DNA from: Botryococcus braunii
Lineage: Eukaryota; Chlorophyta; Trebouxiophyceae
Assembly (NCBI GenBank): GCA_002005505.1
Contig: KV908554.1
Location: 72,501 to 136,500 of the forward strand
Direction of reading: 5' to 3'
DNA: 64,000 nt
Shown here: positions 1 through 10,276 of the stretch, piece after piece
How the letters are laid out: every line of letters starts with the position of its first letter
How positions within the stretch are numbered: the first letter of the stretch is position 1
The notes under the pieces: generated by a model
The model's input: only the letters and a program-made list of their open reading frames with translations
Database searches by the model: none
Told to the model about the DNA's origin: nothing
Made by a program: the position numbers and the translations under genes

Positions 1-258
1 CATCCGCCGGACAACATCAATATTGCTGGTTACCGTTTGTACGTTAAAAAGTTTAGACAGATTTGGGAGGAGTTTCTGGTCATTTTGCCAACGTGATCAT
101 GGTACCCAGTCTTACGACGCGTGCAACAAAGAGCCTTTATCATGTCGTAAATGTTTCGGACGTGTTCAATATGTCATATGTGGGCGACAAAGCTTAAGCG
201 CCGTTACAATGAGGAAAAAAAATTGAAGCTCTTTCAATATGTACATCTTTGGGCGCAG

Positions 259-402
259 ATCGCAGAAGAGAAGGTTCCGGAGGAGGCCACGACTGTACCT
301 GGGGACCCACCAGGGATCTACGCTTGCGATTACAAGACACTGGCGCGCATAATGAAGTCAGTGGCCGCATCCCGCCTGGCTCTTCTTCACGGCCGAAAGC
401 AG
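259..402 (+). CDS. Host TPR-type protein, internal exon (first seen)
   Basis: This 48-codon segment reads IAEEKVPEEATT through LALLHGRKQ. It ends at CAG^GTGTGG, and the preceding GGGCGCAG gives a possible acceptor at 256-258. Joined in phase 0 to 1226-1369 and 2164-2346, it gives a continuous C-terminal region resembling a TPR-like family known to me from plants and cyanobacteria, in which an R/K-V-P segment is followed by IA-x(n)-LAG, EA-x(4)-KAV-LED, EPP and then YRxDL-x(3)-P-NGWSL. I infer a protein-interaction solenoid of unknown partner. The frame stays open upstream to about 151, so the exon start is uncertain, and the N-terminal exons lie outside the window. Confidence 0.6.
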
Positions 403-1225
403 GTGTGGCTGCCCAACCACTTTACAAATCATGATCAAAGGGGCTTTTTGTACAATATCTCTATTGTCTCTCTTCGATACAACAGGGACCTCTTTCGGGC
501 CTTTCTCTCTACAGGGCTCTCTCCAGTATTTTTGAGTGTAAATACAATCATTTATTAATGTTATAACCTGTACTTCATATGATTGCATAGACGTGGACAT
601 GCCGAGTGAGGTCGTTGACATGCGGGTACGTACCCTGCTGTGCATTCCCTTTGCTACTGATCAGCATCATGATTGTGGACCATATTTTACGATTTGCCTC
701 AAGACGCGGTTTCCGAGCTCTGAAACCGCGTTGAGAAACCGTCAGGACCCAACTAGCATTCTGAACTCCCCTCAGGAGCACAGGGAGGTCACGTGATGCC
801 GCTTGTTTGCTTGAAGCACGAGCAAGATCGGGGTAGTCAAAAGCACTTAGGTCTCACACGTTCTAACACTGTGAAAACATCATCCGCGAGTGGAATGGAT
901 CCTGAAAACTCTCGCAAAAAGTTATTATCCAGTTTACGCATACATTCATGTGCGTATGGGATAATACTAATGCAAATGTTATTAGTATGCCACATCCTTT
1001 CCTTTTGTCTTAGTGTAAGCTGTAGGTCTCACCCTCCGAAGCAATTCCCTCCGCGGAAAGTATGAGTCTAAATTTGCACTAGTATATGTACACTAGTGCG
1101 AATACGGTTATATCTCTTCATGGACGTCTTATATAACTCGTAAATGAAGGCTAATGGGTAATTAATTTTCTCTTAGTGAAATTCATGAATGCTTCAAAGC
1201 ATATGGGTAACACCGACTGGGATAG
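403..1225 (+). other. Intron 1 of the TPR-type gene
   Basis: Starts GTGTGG and ends at GATAG before the next exon (823 bp). The sequence is AT-richer than the exons and shows no repeat or convincing ORF. The small ORFs here have no recognisable similarity. Confidence 0.55.
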
Positions 1226-1369
1226 GAGGCCGTGGGGCTCATGCAAAAAGCGGTCTCTTTGGAGGATCACATGGGCTACATGGAGCCTCCGCGGCTTTAC
1301 CAGCCAATGCGGCAATGCCTCGCGTACCTGCTCCTCACCGTCCTTAACAAGCCTACTGAGGCTGAACAG
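1226..1369 (+). CDS. Host TPR-type protein, middle exon
   Basis: The exon is 48 codons, phase 0 at both ends, running from EAVGLMQKAVSLED through the MEPPRLYQPMRQ segment to NKPTEAEQ. It is preceded by GGGATAG (an in-frame TAG in the intron, so the exon cannot extend further left) and followed by the donor CAG^GTGACT at 1370. The EPP motif followed by W/Y-x-P-x-R is characteristic of this TPR-like family between two helical repeats. A longer reading in another frame over 1176-1373 is a shadow. Similarity is judged from memory of the family. Confidence 0.72.
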
Positions 1370-1882
1370 GTGACTATTATCATTCGCATGTCATTGTAAG
1401 GTCATGAGCTTGATCAACAGAGAGAGGTATCATTTTCAGTGCACTTCTTGCTAACTTATGCGACCCTGAGTTGACCCCATATACATGTTGTTCAGAGGTG
1501 TGCAAGCTAGCGAAGATTAGAGTGATGGTTTTCCCTAGGGAGGCCTCCCTCCCTGCCTCCCTCGGTGTGTCGATCTTCCCTCCTTGCTTCTTTCCTTCCT
1601 TCTCCCGCCCCCCTTCCTCCTTCCCGCATGCACGCACGCACACACACACACCCCCTCCCACACATGCACGCAGGCGCCTGACGGTCCGCACGTAAACCCA
1701 CGCACTCAGAAAATAATATACAGCTGTGCACGCGCGCACACAGGTACCCGCACACACAGGCGTATGTGCGCTTGCACGCAAATGTGTGTATGCGTGTGTG
1801 TATGTGTGTACATACATACCCACCTATATCTACACACCCACACCCACATCCACATACTCACACCCACCCATGGACACACTCA

Positions 1883-1950
<68 letters not shown>

Positions 1951-2163
1951 GCACGCACGCACGCATGCACGCACACGCACACGCGGGCGCACGCGCGCAT
2001 GCACGCACGTCAACGTACTCATTCCCTCCTGGAGGTGCGCATGCATGTGCGGAAGCACTCACACACGCAGGGTTGAAGGGAGGGAGGGGTGGAGGCTTCA
2101 CGTAGAGATTCCTCGATTTGAGACCAGAATGAATATCGAGTTTTTGGCGGTTGCGTGATGCAG
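1370..2163 (+). other. Intron 2 of the TPR-type gene, microsatellite-bearing
   Basis: Intron of 794 bp from GTGACT to GTGATGCAG. Most of it is a purine/pyrimidine-biased and CA-rich satellite field (see the repeat entry at 1625-2015). Confidence 0.7.
1625..2015. repeat. (CA)n / (CACG)n microsatellite field
   Basis: A pure (AC) run spans about 1883-1946, followed by (CACG)-type units to about 1975 and flanked by degenerate CA/CG repeats. The His/Thr/Arg-rich and Val/Cys-rich open frames here are artefacts of the repeat. Confidence 0.95.
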
Positions 2164-2346
2164 GAGTACCGCCAGGACCTGAAGGAATACCCTTCGAACG
2201 GGTGGTCACTCCTCGGGTTGTCTCAAAGCCTGGAGCAGCAAGGCCTGCCGGCGCTGGCAACTGAAATTCTAGAACAGAATTTTACGCAGGCGTGGAAGTA
2301 TGCAGATATCGAGATAGAAAGCAGTTGTCCAGCTTTTGCAAGCTAG
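2164..2346 (+). CDS. Host TPR-type protein, terminal exon
   Basis: The exon follows acceptor GATGCAG and reads EYRQDLKEYPSNGWSLLGL, then SLEQQGLPALATEIL, ending QAWKYADIEIESSCPAFAS with a TAG stop at 2344-2346. The YRxDL-x(2)-YP-NGWSL-GL core and the AWKYAD tail near the C terminus are the signature of the TPR-like family, so this is the true end of the protein. The phase matches the donor at 1369/1370. A possible polyadenylation hexamer AATAAA lies near 2543. Together with the two upstream exons this gives about 156 residues of a longer host protein. Confidence 0.78.
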   Translation, partial: EYRQDLKEYPSNGWSLLGLSQSLEQQGLPALATEILEQNFTQAWKYADIEIESSCPAFAS

Positions 2347-4137
2347 TAAATCGGTCCTTTGTCCCTTCAAGGCACAGTACTGCGCAGTAAAGGGAAACTG
2401 TTCTATCAGCTCTGTGACGAGTCTAACCCCCGTTTCAACCCGATGAAATATAATTATTTCAGGTTTTGATACAGATGCGGAACGTTTTCGGACACAGTCC
2501 CTGAGCTCCTGCCATTGCACACTTGTGGCACCCCGATTCGAAAATAAAAATCCTATGGCAAGTAGAAGTATGGAAGTGGTCCGTTGATGACAGGTAAATA
2601 ATTTTGCTGTTGACCTTGCCATTTCTGAACAAGACGGGGGATGTTTATGCGCGTTTTGTGATCTTTAGAACATGCGTGTTTTTACACAGAAGAGTTTTCT
2701 TCCTGCGTTGGTTCTTCTGCAGCAGATCTGTTATCTGGATGAGCGGATGCAGCAACGTGAGAGTTGGTTTGTTGGTTACCAATGGAGACTGCCAGAGTGC
2801 TTTCGTGGACTCCGACAAGTCCAATATGACAGTTTTCATGCTGTATGATAGTGTTCGGATTTGTGGGGCATTAATGGACATCATTGACGCAGACAGGTGG
2901 AACGTGACCCTACGGGGCACTTCTTGGAGAGTATGTTGCAGTAGAAGAGAATGCATGTCGCCGAATTCCTGATTGGGCGCTTGAAGTTTCAAATGATGAT
3001 GTGCGGTACATCATCAATTGCACTGTCCAAAACATCAGCCGACCATTGCGAAGGCTTCGCAAGCTTCACAAAAGGATTGGGAGAATGCATTGGGTTGATC
3101 TGGACAACAACGTGGTGTTTATAATTATAAGGTACGAATGCAGTTCTATTATGATATATAGCAACGTTGTTAACATGACTGCCTTTTGGAAGAACAACAT
3201 TTCCATATATTCAGGCAATGTACGGTATAGGTAAGCATATATTGCTTGCATGCCTGCACAGATGATTGAAATTGTGAAACCGAATCCTTTTTCACGGGTC
3301 CGGGTTACCTAGTGGTGTTTGAACCTCCCTGACTTCTATAGGCCAGGGATGCCAGTAGCTCGTACATGGCGTAGAGGGAACTCCATTGGACATATATTTG
3401 CCGACTTTTTCTGTCTGATGATTGCGGGGGTCAACCGGTATGTTCCATGTGCGAGCAAACCATGCTGGGATAGCAATCTCATGAGGAACAGTCTCCCCCC
3501 TCCCTCCCGGGGTGACCACAACCGTGGCGTGGATGTGGCAGATGTGCGTGCGTGTGTTGCATAAATACTGGTATCGATCGAGGGTTAGTACGGGATTTCG
3601 AAAGTTTTGGAGTCCCTGTAAGTGAAACTCCTGCAGAACATCTTGTGCTTGGAGACCCACAAGGAGCAATTGCAAAATCCTGAACATCCGAGCCAGATTC
3701 CCTCCCTCCCCCTCTCCCCCCTCTCTCTGTCTCAGCATACCAAAGTCTCCAGTCCACCACGCGCACTTTAAAGTGCAGGGAAGCAGGGCTGGAATAGGAT
3801 GACAGGCCTCCTCGATTTTGTCATCTTTTTTATCGATTGTGGGGTTAATGCCCGATACCCATGGCTCGTTTGCAGACCCACAAAGCAAATTGCAAATTTG
3901 TGTGAATCGATGCCTAGTGGAAAGGATACTCTTTATATAGTTCCTCTTACATGCAAAAAAGTGTCAAAGTGCTGACGCTCCTTACGGGGCCTCCCATCCA
4001 TGAACGTCAGTTGTGACAGGATTAGCCTATCGGAATGCCGTGGGAGTAGGGATACAAAATATTTTCTACTTCCTGTAAACACTGGGGATGAATTCTCCAA
4101 ACAGATACGGATGGTTTGAACAACAGGCATTTGTCAC
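2347..4137. other. Intergenic/unassigned; weak exon candidates
   Basis: No gene is certain. On the plus strand, a stretch after acceptor-like TTCTTCTGCAG (exon-like frame 2723-2842) and a second open stretch (about 2945-3131, containing RRIPDWALEV and ending near ATAAG^GTACG) read like protein, but I could not make a consistent splice phase between them. The remainder, including a 198-codon minus frame over 3292-3888, shows no recognisable similarity. Confidence 0.3.
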
Positions 4138-4305
4138 ATTGGTGAGCAAGAGGCCACATGTGCAGCCTATCACTTGTACAAGTCTATCACATGTGGAGCC
4201 TATCACTTGTTAAAGTCTATCACATGTGGAGCCTATCACTTGTACAAGTCTATCACATGTGGAGCCTATCACTTGTCCCCATTGGTGAGCAAGAGGCCAC
4301 ACGTG
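4138..4305. repeat. 33-bp tandem repeat between direct repeats
   Basis: About 3.5 copies of a 33-bp unit starting AGCCTATCACTTGTACAAGT and ending CATGTGG lie at 4163-4276. The array is bounded by two copies of a 22-24 bp sequence, ATTGGTGAGCAAGAGGCCAC (4138 and 4281), so the whole block looks like a duplicated flank with internal expansion. Confidence 0.9.
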
Positions 4306-4478
4306 GTACCGTAGCCAATTGTGATATCGGAAGTCTAGACTGTTAACAGGAACATGTTGTACAATAGTCTCGAGACTTTACTAAACTATGAGCTCATAAA
4401 TTAGTTTAGACGTATTCTTGTGCCCTCCCTCCCTCCACACTACCCAGCCAACCCACACCTGAAAGATCAACTGCAACC

Positions 4479-4781
4479 TCAAGTCGACTGGCCAAAAAAC
4501 CAGCACGGTATTGGTGTTGACGCACAGTGGACCGGGACATATGCCTCCCCCACCCCAGGCTTAAGATTTCTATCCGCCTCAGCAAGCATTAACCCGATTC
4601 TTCTGTGCTTGAAGACCAAACGCACCCCTCGCACTTGACCGTAAGCACGATTAGCTGCCTCCCGAGCCCCTCGATCATCGCCTTCAATGCCCCAAACCCT
4701 AAAGCTTGGTTCGAACAATTCCATACGCTGCCTGAGATACTCCTCGTTGAGACTAACATCAGCAGAGTCACAGTGGCGGAC
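4479..4781 (-). CDS. Possible host exon, unknown product
   Basis: The minus-strand frame reads an exon-like stretch with NEEYLRQRMELFEP, RVWGIEGDDRGAREAANRAY and VRLVFKHRRIGLMLAEADRN, ending at a TGA at 4479-4481. It extends upstream of its first ATG (4724) to about 4781, after a possible TATTAG acceptor. The composition is protein-like (charged, balanced), unlike the neighbouring frames, but I do not recognise the family. It lies on the same strand as the proline-rich gene to the right and could be its downstream exon or a separate gene. Confidence 0.3.
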   Translation of the reverse strand, partial: VRHCDSADVSLNEEYLRQRMELFEPSFRVWGIEGDDRGAREAANRAYGQVRGVRLVFKHRRIGLMLAEADRNLKPGVGEAYVPVHCASTPIPCWFFGQST

Positions 4782-5208
4782 TAATATCAGCAGGAGTCAT
4801 AACATTAATGGCCTCAAACTATGTATGATCCCCACGTGTACAGTGCTCGTCAGTATGACTATGCGTTACTCTTTGAACTAGGTCTCGGCACCGAGAAAAG
4901 TCTGTCATGTTCCAAGGGCAGGTAGGCCCCCGTTGCATCCTTTCGCCTCACGTAACGACATCATACTTCACATGTGTTACGTGTATGTGATGACGTTCGT
5001 ACGGAAGGGGCGGGAGGCCCTTATGCCTGTCCGTCTTGTGTTTTGTACTGCTTGCATTGCATCAGAGGACCGCCACTCGCTGTTCTCTCTTCATCTTCAT
5101 TTGGAAACAGGTACTCCAAATTTCTCTCTTCATGTTTATGTGGGTACCTGCACTCGCAGTACACTGTTTCTATCTGGTCTCTAGTTTTAGCTAATTTCTC
5201 ACTCCATC
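4782..5208. other. Unassigned spacer
   Basis: Nothing recognisable. The spacer lies 3' of the minus-strand proline-rich gene and may include its 3' UTR or an intron. Confidence 0.4.
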
Positions 5209-6048
5209 CTAAATGGCCGCGGGGGGAAGGACACAGTACAGCGGACAGACGACATTTTTGCATGAAGCAGGATCCGCACGGCATTTGTCCAGGCACGGGT
5301 TGCTGCAGGGATACGGCGGAATGGAAGGCCCCAGCGTTGAAGGAGGCGGTGGCGGCGGCTTGGAGGGCGGTGGAGGACTCTTCGTTTTGGGGGGTGGAGG
5401 GGGTCGAGAAGGTGGCGGAGGCACCGCGCGCGGTGTTGGCGGCGGAGGTACCGGACGTGGCGCCGGGGGCGGCGGCACCGCACGTGGCGTCGGAGGCGGC
5501 GGTACCGCACGTGGCGTTGGGGGCGGGGGCACCCCGCGCGGCGTCGGGGGTGGCGGCGCTTTGCGCGGTGGCGGAGGCGGCGGCACTCCCCGCGGTGTGG
5601 GCGGTGGCGGAGGGCCTCGGGGTTTCGGGGGAGGCGGTACGGCCGGGGTTGTTGACGGAGGTGGCCTCGGAGGTCTGTATGGGGGAGGAGGCGCCGGCAA
5701 ACATGCCTTGCAGCAGGGGCAACCCGTGGGTTGCTGTAAACAATATGGGGTTTCCCCCGGGTTACAGTCCACCCTGCAGGGGAAGGCAGGACAGATGGGA
5801 GGTGTGGGTTTGGGCGTGGGTGGCGGCGGTGGCGGGGGCGGGGACGGCGGCCGTACAGTGCCATCCAACACACACGTGTCGCAGCAGCCACAGCTTGGGT
5901 CTGATGCAAGGATGGGGTTGCAAACCACGTGCGACCCCTGCGGGCATGTCACGGGAAGGCAGGCAATCATGGGACACACATGAATTCCTCCGTTATCAGG
6001 GCTTCTGGGTGACGCGGGTGGCGGGGATGCCGTTCCTGGTCCTGCCAT
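5209..6048 (-). CDS. Proline-rich, cysteine-module wall-type protein
   Basis: The 279-codon frame has three parts. Residues about 24-110 hold two cysteine-rich modules (VCPMIACLPVTCP to GCCDTC, and ICPAFPCRVDCNPG to GCPCCKAC), each followed by a poly-proline run. Residues about 120-240 are PPPP(T/A)PRxV-type repeats of extensin/pherophorin-like composition. The C terminus has a third cysteine cluster (NPCLDKC to CPLYC) before a TAG stop. This architecture suggests a secreted hydroxyproline-rich glycoprotein of the cell wall or matrix. No signal peptide follows the ATG at 6048, and GCATGGCAG just inside it could be a 3' splice site, so this is probably the last exon of a larger gene. The glycine-rich plus-strand frame is its antisense shadow. 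Confidence 0.62.
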   Translation of the reverse strand: MAGPGTASPPPASPRSPDNGGIHVCPMIACLPVTCPQGSHVVCNPILASDPSCGCCDTCVLDGTVRPPSPPPPPPPPTPKPTPPICPAFPCRVDCNPGETPYCLQQPTGCPCCKACLPAPPPPYRPPRPPPSTTPAVPPPPKPRGPPPPPTPRGVPPPPPPRKAPPPPTPRGVPPPPTPRAVPPPPTPRAVPPPPAPRPVPPPPTPRAVPPPPSRPPPPPKTKSPPPPSKPPPPPPSTLGPSIPPYPCSNPCLDKCRADPASCKNVVCPLYCVLPPAAI

Positions 6049-6058
6049 GCATAAACTA

Positions 6059-6345
6059 AGTCTGAGCCTGGAATGCCAGCTACGTGGTTTGAGCCTAGAA
6101 TGCCAATTGAGTACTCTGAGCCTGGCCTGCCAACTCTGTGTTCAGAGTCTGGAATGCCAGTTAAGTAGTTTGAGCCTTGGATGCCAGCTGTGTGGTCAGA
6201 GCCTGGAATGCCAGTTAAAGGGTCTGATCCTGAAAGGGAAGTTTAGTGGTCAGAGTTTGGATGGCCAGGTATGTGGCAACGGCTTGGAATGCGATTAAAG
6301 TGGTCTGAGCCTGGAATGCCAGCTTTGTGGTCTGAGCCTGTTACT
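6059..6345. repeat. 27-bp degenerate minisatellite
   Basis: About ten diverged copies of a 27-bp unit with the core GAGCCTGGAATGCCAGCT. Because 27 is a multiple of three, the plus strand stays open over 6047-6298 and reads a nine-residue repeat (S-L-E-C-Q-L-x-x-L). Isolated related units recur near 6546-6590. Confidence 0.9.
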
Positions 6346-7190
<845 letters not shown>

Positions 7191-7625
7191 GACAGATGGA
7201 CAACTTTCTATCACTTTCACAATTTGTATGGACATAGGCCACCCAAAATGGCCTTGATACCAATCGAGAGGATCTATCCGTGGGACATCTGTGCTTGTAA
7301 TCACAGGGTCCTTCAACTAACACTCCTGTGCTCCTGACAGCTGGTGCTGCTGCTGCACAACCTGTGATAGAGTCTTCAACGTGTGAGAACAAGATGAAGT
7401 GCCATGATAGTAGGAGGAGGAAGAGGAGGAGGTCGAGGAAATTGGCACTGGGGACAGACTAGTGCACGAGAGGAGGGAGAAGGCAACCAATTGAGGCAGG
7501 GGTCAGCAGAGAGGAAGTGAAGCACCTTGATAATCAAATTTGGGAAGATTGACTGGAGGACTTTGATCAAAATCAGAACGTTTAATACAGCGTTCAAGAC
7601 AGTTGACCATAGGTCTACTGGAACG
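7191..7625. other. Unassigned spacer
   Basis: No recognisable gene. A short GGA-rich patch lies near 7410-7440. Confidence 0.4.
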
Positions 7626-7657
<32 letters not shown>

Positions 7658-7676
7658 AAAAAAAGAAAAAGAAAAA
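7626..7676 (+). repeat. Poly(A) tract, A30 then AAAAG-type units
   Basis: Thirty consecutive A residues (7626-7655) are followed by GGAAAAAAAGAAAAAG. It could be the tail of an old retroposed transcript, but I see no coding body or target duplication that proves this. Confidence 0.8.
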
Positions 7677-8106
7677 ACAGGTTGGAGTGCACACATGTTT
7701 GACTGATTCAGTCACAGATATGGAACAGACGATGAACAAATGTTTAGATCAATCCAGTCACACATTCAGTCTTGACACAAGTCACATGAATGGTAGTTGA
7801 TCAGCTGACTAGTAGGAGATTACATGAAGAGATTGCATGCACCAGTGTTCCTTCCTGAAGATGTGGTTCACCAGAAGATCCCGATACCGACTGCCCTTGC
7901 CCCCAGGATGACTGAAGTAAAGACGTAACAATAGCAAGTAATAATCCAGTGCTGCGGTCTCTTGTTCCCCTCATTCGGACCTCTGCCGAGCTGGGACGCT
8001 AAGTTGATAGCCTCGCAAGGACTTCTTTTGCCATTTGGTCCTGCATCATCATAAGGATTTCATTGAGACATCGTACCTAGGGAACCAAAGGATTTGCGCA
8101 TTGAAT
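7677..8106. other. Unassigned spacer
   Basis: No feature that I can support. Confidence 0.4.
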
Positions 8107-8448
8107 TCAATCCGACAAGCGAACTGCGACCCATTGGAGGCCCAACTCCAAGGGTGCTGCGCAGGGCAGGAGATTACACCCCGAAAGTAAGGTCCTAAAG
8201 CTCGAACAAATTCCAAAAAGAACCTTAATGATATCAACGTACTTTTGTACCTTAAACCTAAGGTCGGCAACCCGGGGCGATAACGGCATGTCCAGTCCTC
8301 GAAGCACAGGATTACCAGAACGGAGAAGATAACTTCTACAGCTCTGCGGGTTTCGGAAAAGAGCGAAGAAATTGTGTTGCACGTAGGCACGTAGGCGCAG
8401 AGGCAGTGTATGGTTTTGCCCAGCTGGTGGAACCGATCCCGATTGCAC
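8107..8448 (-). CDS. Possible host exon, unknown product
   Basis: The minus-strand frame contains QSGSVPPAGQNHTLPLRLRA, VQHNFFALFRNPQSCRSYLL and LSPRVADLRFKVQKYVDIIK. It remains open about 30 codons upstream of its first in-frame start (to about 8480), reading SAFVGKTASGQIIV. A donor-like AAG^GTTCTT follows DIIK near 8224. The balanced composition suggests a real exon, but I do not recognise the family, and a competing 154-codon frame overlaps it. Confidence 0.28.
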   Translation of the reverse strand: MQSGSVPPAGQNHTLPLRLRAYVQHNFFALFRNPQSCRSYLLRSGNPVLRGLDMPLSPRVADLRFKVQKYVDIIKVLFGICSSFRTLLSGCNLLPCAAPLELGLQWVAVRLSD

Positions 8449-9245
8449 AATAATTTGACCGGATGCTGTTTTCCCAACAAATGCGGACTTTCCACGGGTT
8501 GGTTAAACTTCACGCCTGGATGTGCTGTGTAGATTAGTGACGGTAGTTGGCCGCGGGTGAATCATTTCAAATGTCCAGGCGTCCTCCCAAACTCGCTGCT
8601 GCAGCAGATCTGGTACGAGAATGCACATCAAGGTTGCAATCATGCACGCCAAAATGCAAGCAGTCTGTACCTTACATGTAATTGACATGTTTACCGCGGT
8701 CAAGGCTGACCACAACACACCAGAGAGAGAAGAAAGTAGAGGGATGTTTGGGCAGTGTCTTTGGGATCACCTCAAAAAAAGAGGTGTACCTCTAAGCGAC
8801 GCGTCCTGAAGTACACCTTGAGTCCTTTGAGATTGCACAGAGAGTCACGTATTCAAATATTCATATGTCCTATACTTTTATAAAGGTAAGTTCTAGTGAT
8901 GGAATGGAATGAATTGGTGAAGTGTGACGGTTGTGCCCCTTTCACAGGTTTGAACATGCCATATGAGTTCTCTGTCTAGTCTAGACAGCCGAGCTTGTAC
9001 CAACCAATATATACCCGAAGTCACGTGTTACATGTAAGTCTAGACTTGCACATAATTCGTCGTCAGTCAATGACACGTAGCCAAATAACAACGCCCAACT
9101 GCCACCTTGCTGGAAATTCTCACGGGGATGCCCGCATGGATGCACGTGATATCCACACGTAAGCGTTCCCTAGGAGGAGGGGCATACCCCAGAAGGCCAG
9201 CCCTCGCCAAGGAAGCCATGGTGGCCGTCAGTCCACCACACTCTG
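8449..9245. other. Unassigned spacer
   Basis: No gene that I can support. A small hairpin, ACCTC-A7-GAGGT, lies near 8768-8785. Confidence 0.4.
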
Positions 9246-9537
<292 letters not shown>

Positions 9538-10080
9538 ATCGTGTTTCTCTTGAAAGGGAAGACGCAGCACATGCAGAAAATAAAGAGTAAGGCCATACCA
9601 AGAAGAACCCTTGAGTTCAACCACCGTCTGTAGCTTCATGGTGGGATTCCACCCAACTCCTAAAAACAAACAGCAGAAGTACTACCTGTGAATCACAGGT
9701 AGGCTAGTACCTGTGAATCACAGGCTGTGATTCCATGTCAAGTTCTTCCCACCAGTTCTTCCCTAAAGGAAAGGAAAAGGAAAGGAAAGGAAAGGAACTT
9801 CATCTGTCTAGCCTACCGGGCGTGTTGCAAGTCAATACTATTTTCGGATGCGATGAGTCCTCGTATCTGACGCCGAGACCTCATGCGCTGTTTGTAGCTC
9901 ATCCAACCGTGTGCTTAATGTATTGTAATACCGAAAGAACTGGCAGCATCCTGCTGATAAACTACCGGTATATCAAGCTTGATAATGTTTCAATTGTCGA
10001 ATATGGGAAAGATGAGAAGCGCCGTCGTTCAAACCTACTTTCTCCCTGCCGTTTCTTAAAACCCAGACTAGCTGGTTCAT
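9538..10080. other. Spacer with short palindromes and (GGAAA)n
   Basis: Two copies of a palindromic ACCTGTGAATCACAGG (9684-9700 and 9709-9724) are followed by (AAAGG)n at about 9767-9796. No gene is seen. Confidence 0.6.
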
Positions 10081-10276
10081 AGAAGAAGAAGAAGAAGTTA
10101 CATCTGTCCAGCCACGAGGGCATGATAAGATGTCCACAACACACGCTAGCACGAAATAAAGAAAAGCGGGCCACCCGAGGTAGCCAACCAAAGACTAGAC
10201 ACGCAACGGCGTAAACGAAATGGGGAAATGGGGAATAAATGGGGGAGGGGCAGCCACACACGTGGCTGCGGCCAAG

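Noticed and set aside
4138..4305. CRISPR-like array from regularly spaced repeats
   Set aside because: The units are contiguous 33-bp tandem copies without unique spacers, in a eukaryotic context with no cas genes.
5213..5983. 256-codon glycine-rich open frame on the plus strand
   Set aside because: It is the antisense of the proline-rich gene. The minus strand holds ordered cysteine modules and a sensible C terminus, while the plus frame is only Gly/Ala-rich repeat.
7626..7676. Tail of a processed pseudogene or SINE
   Set aside because: No coding body, A/B boxes or target duplication could be identified upstream of the A tract.
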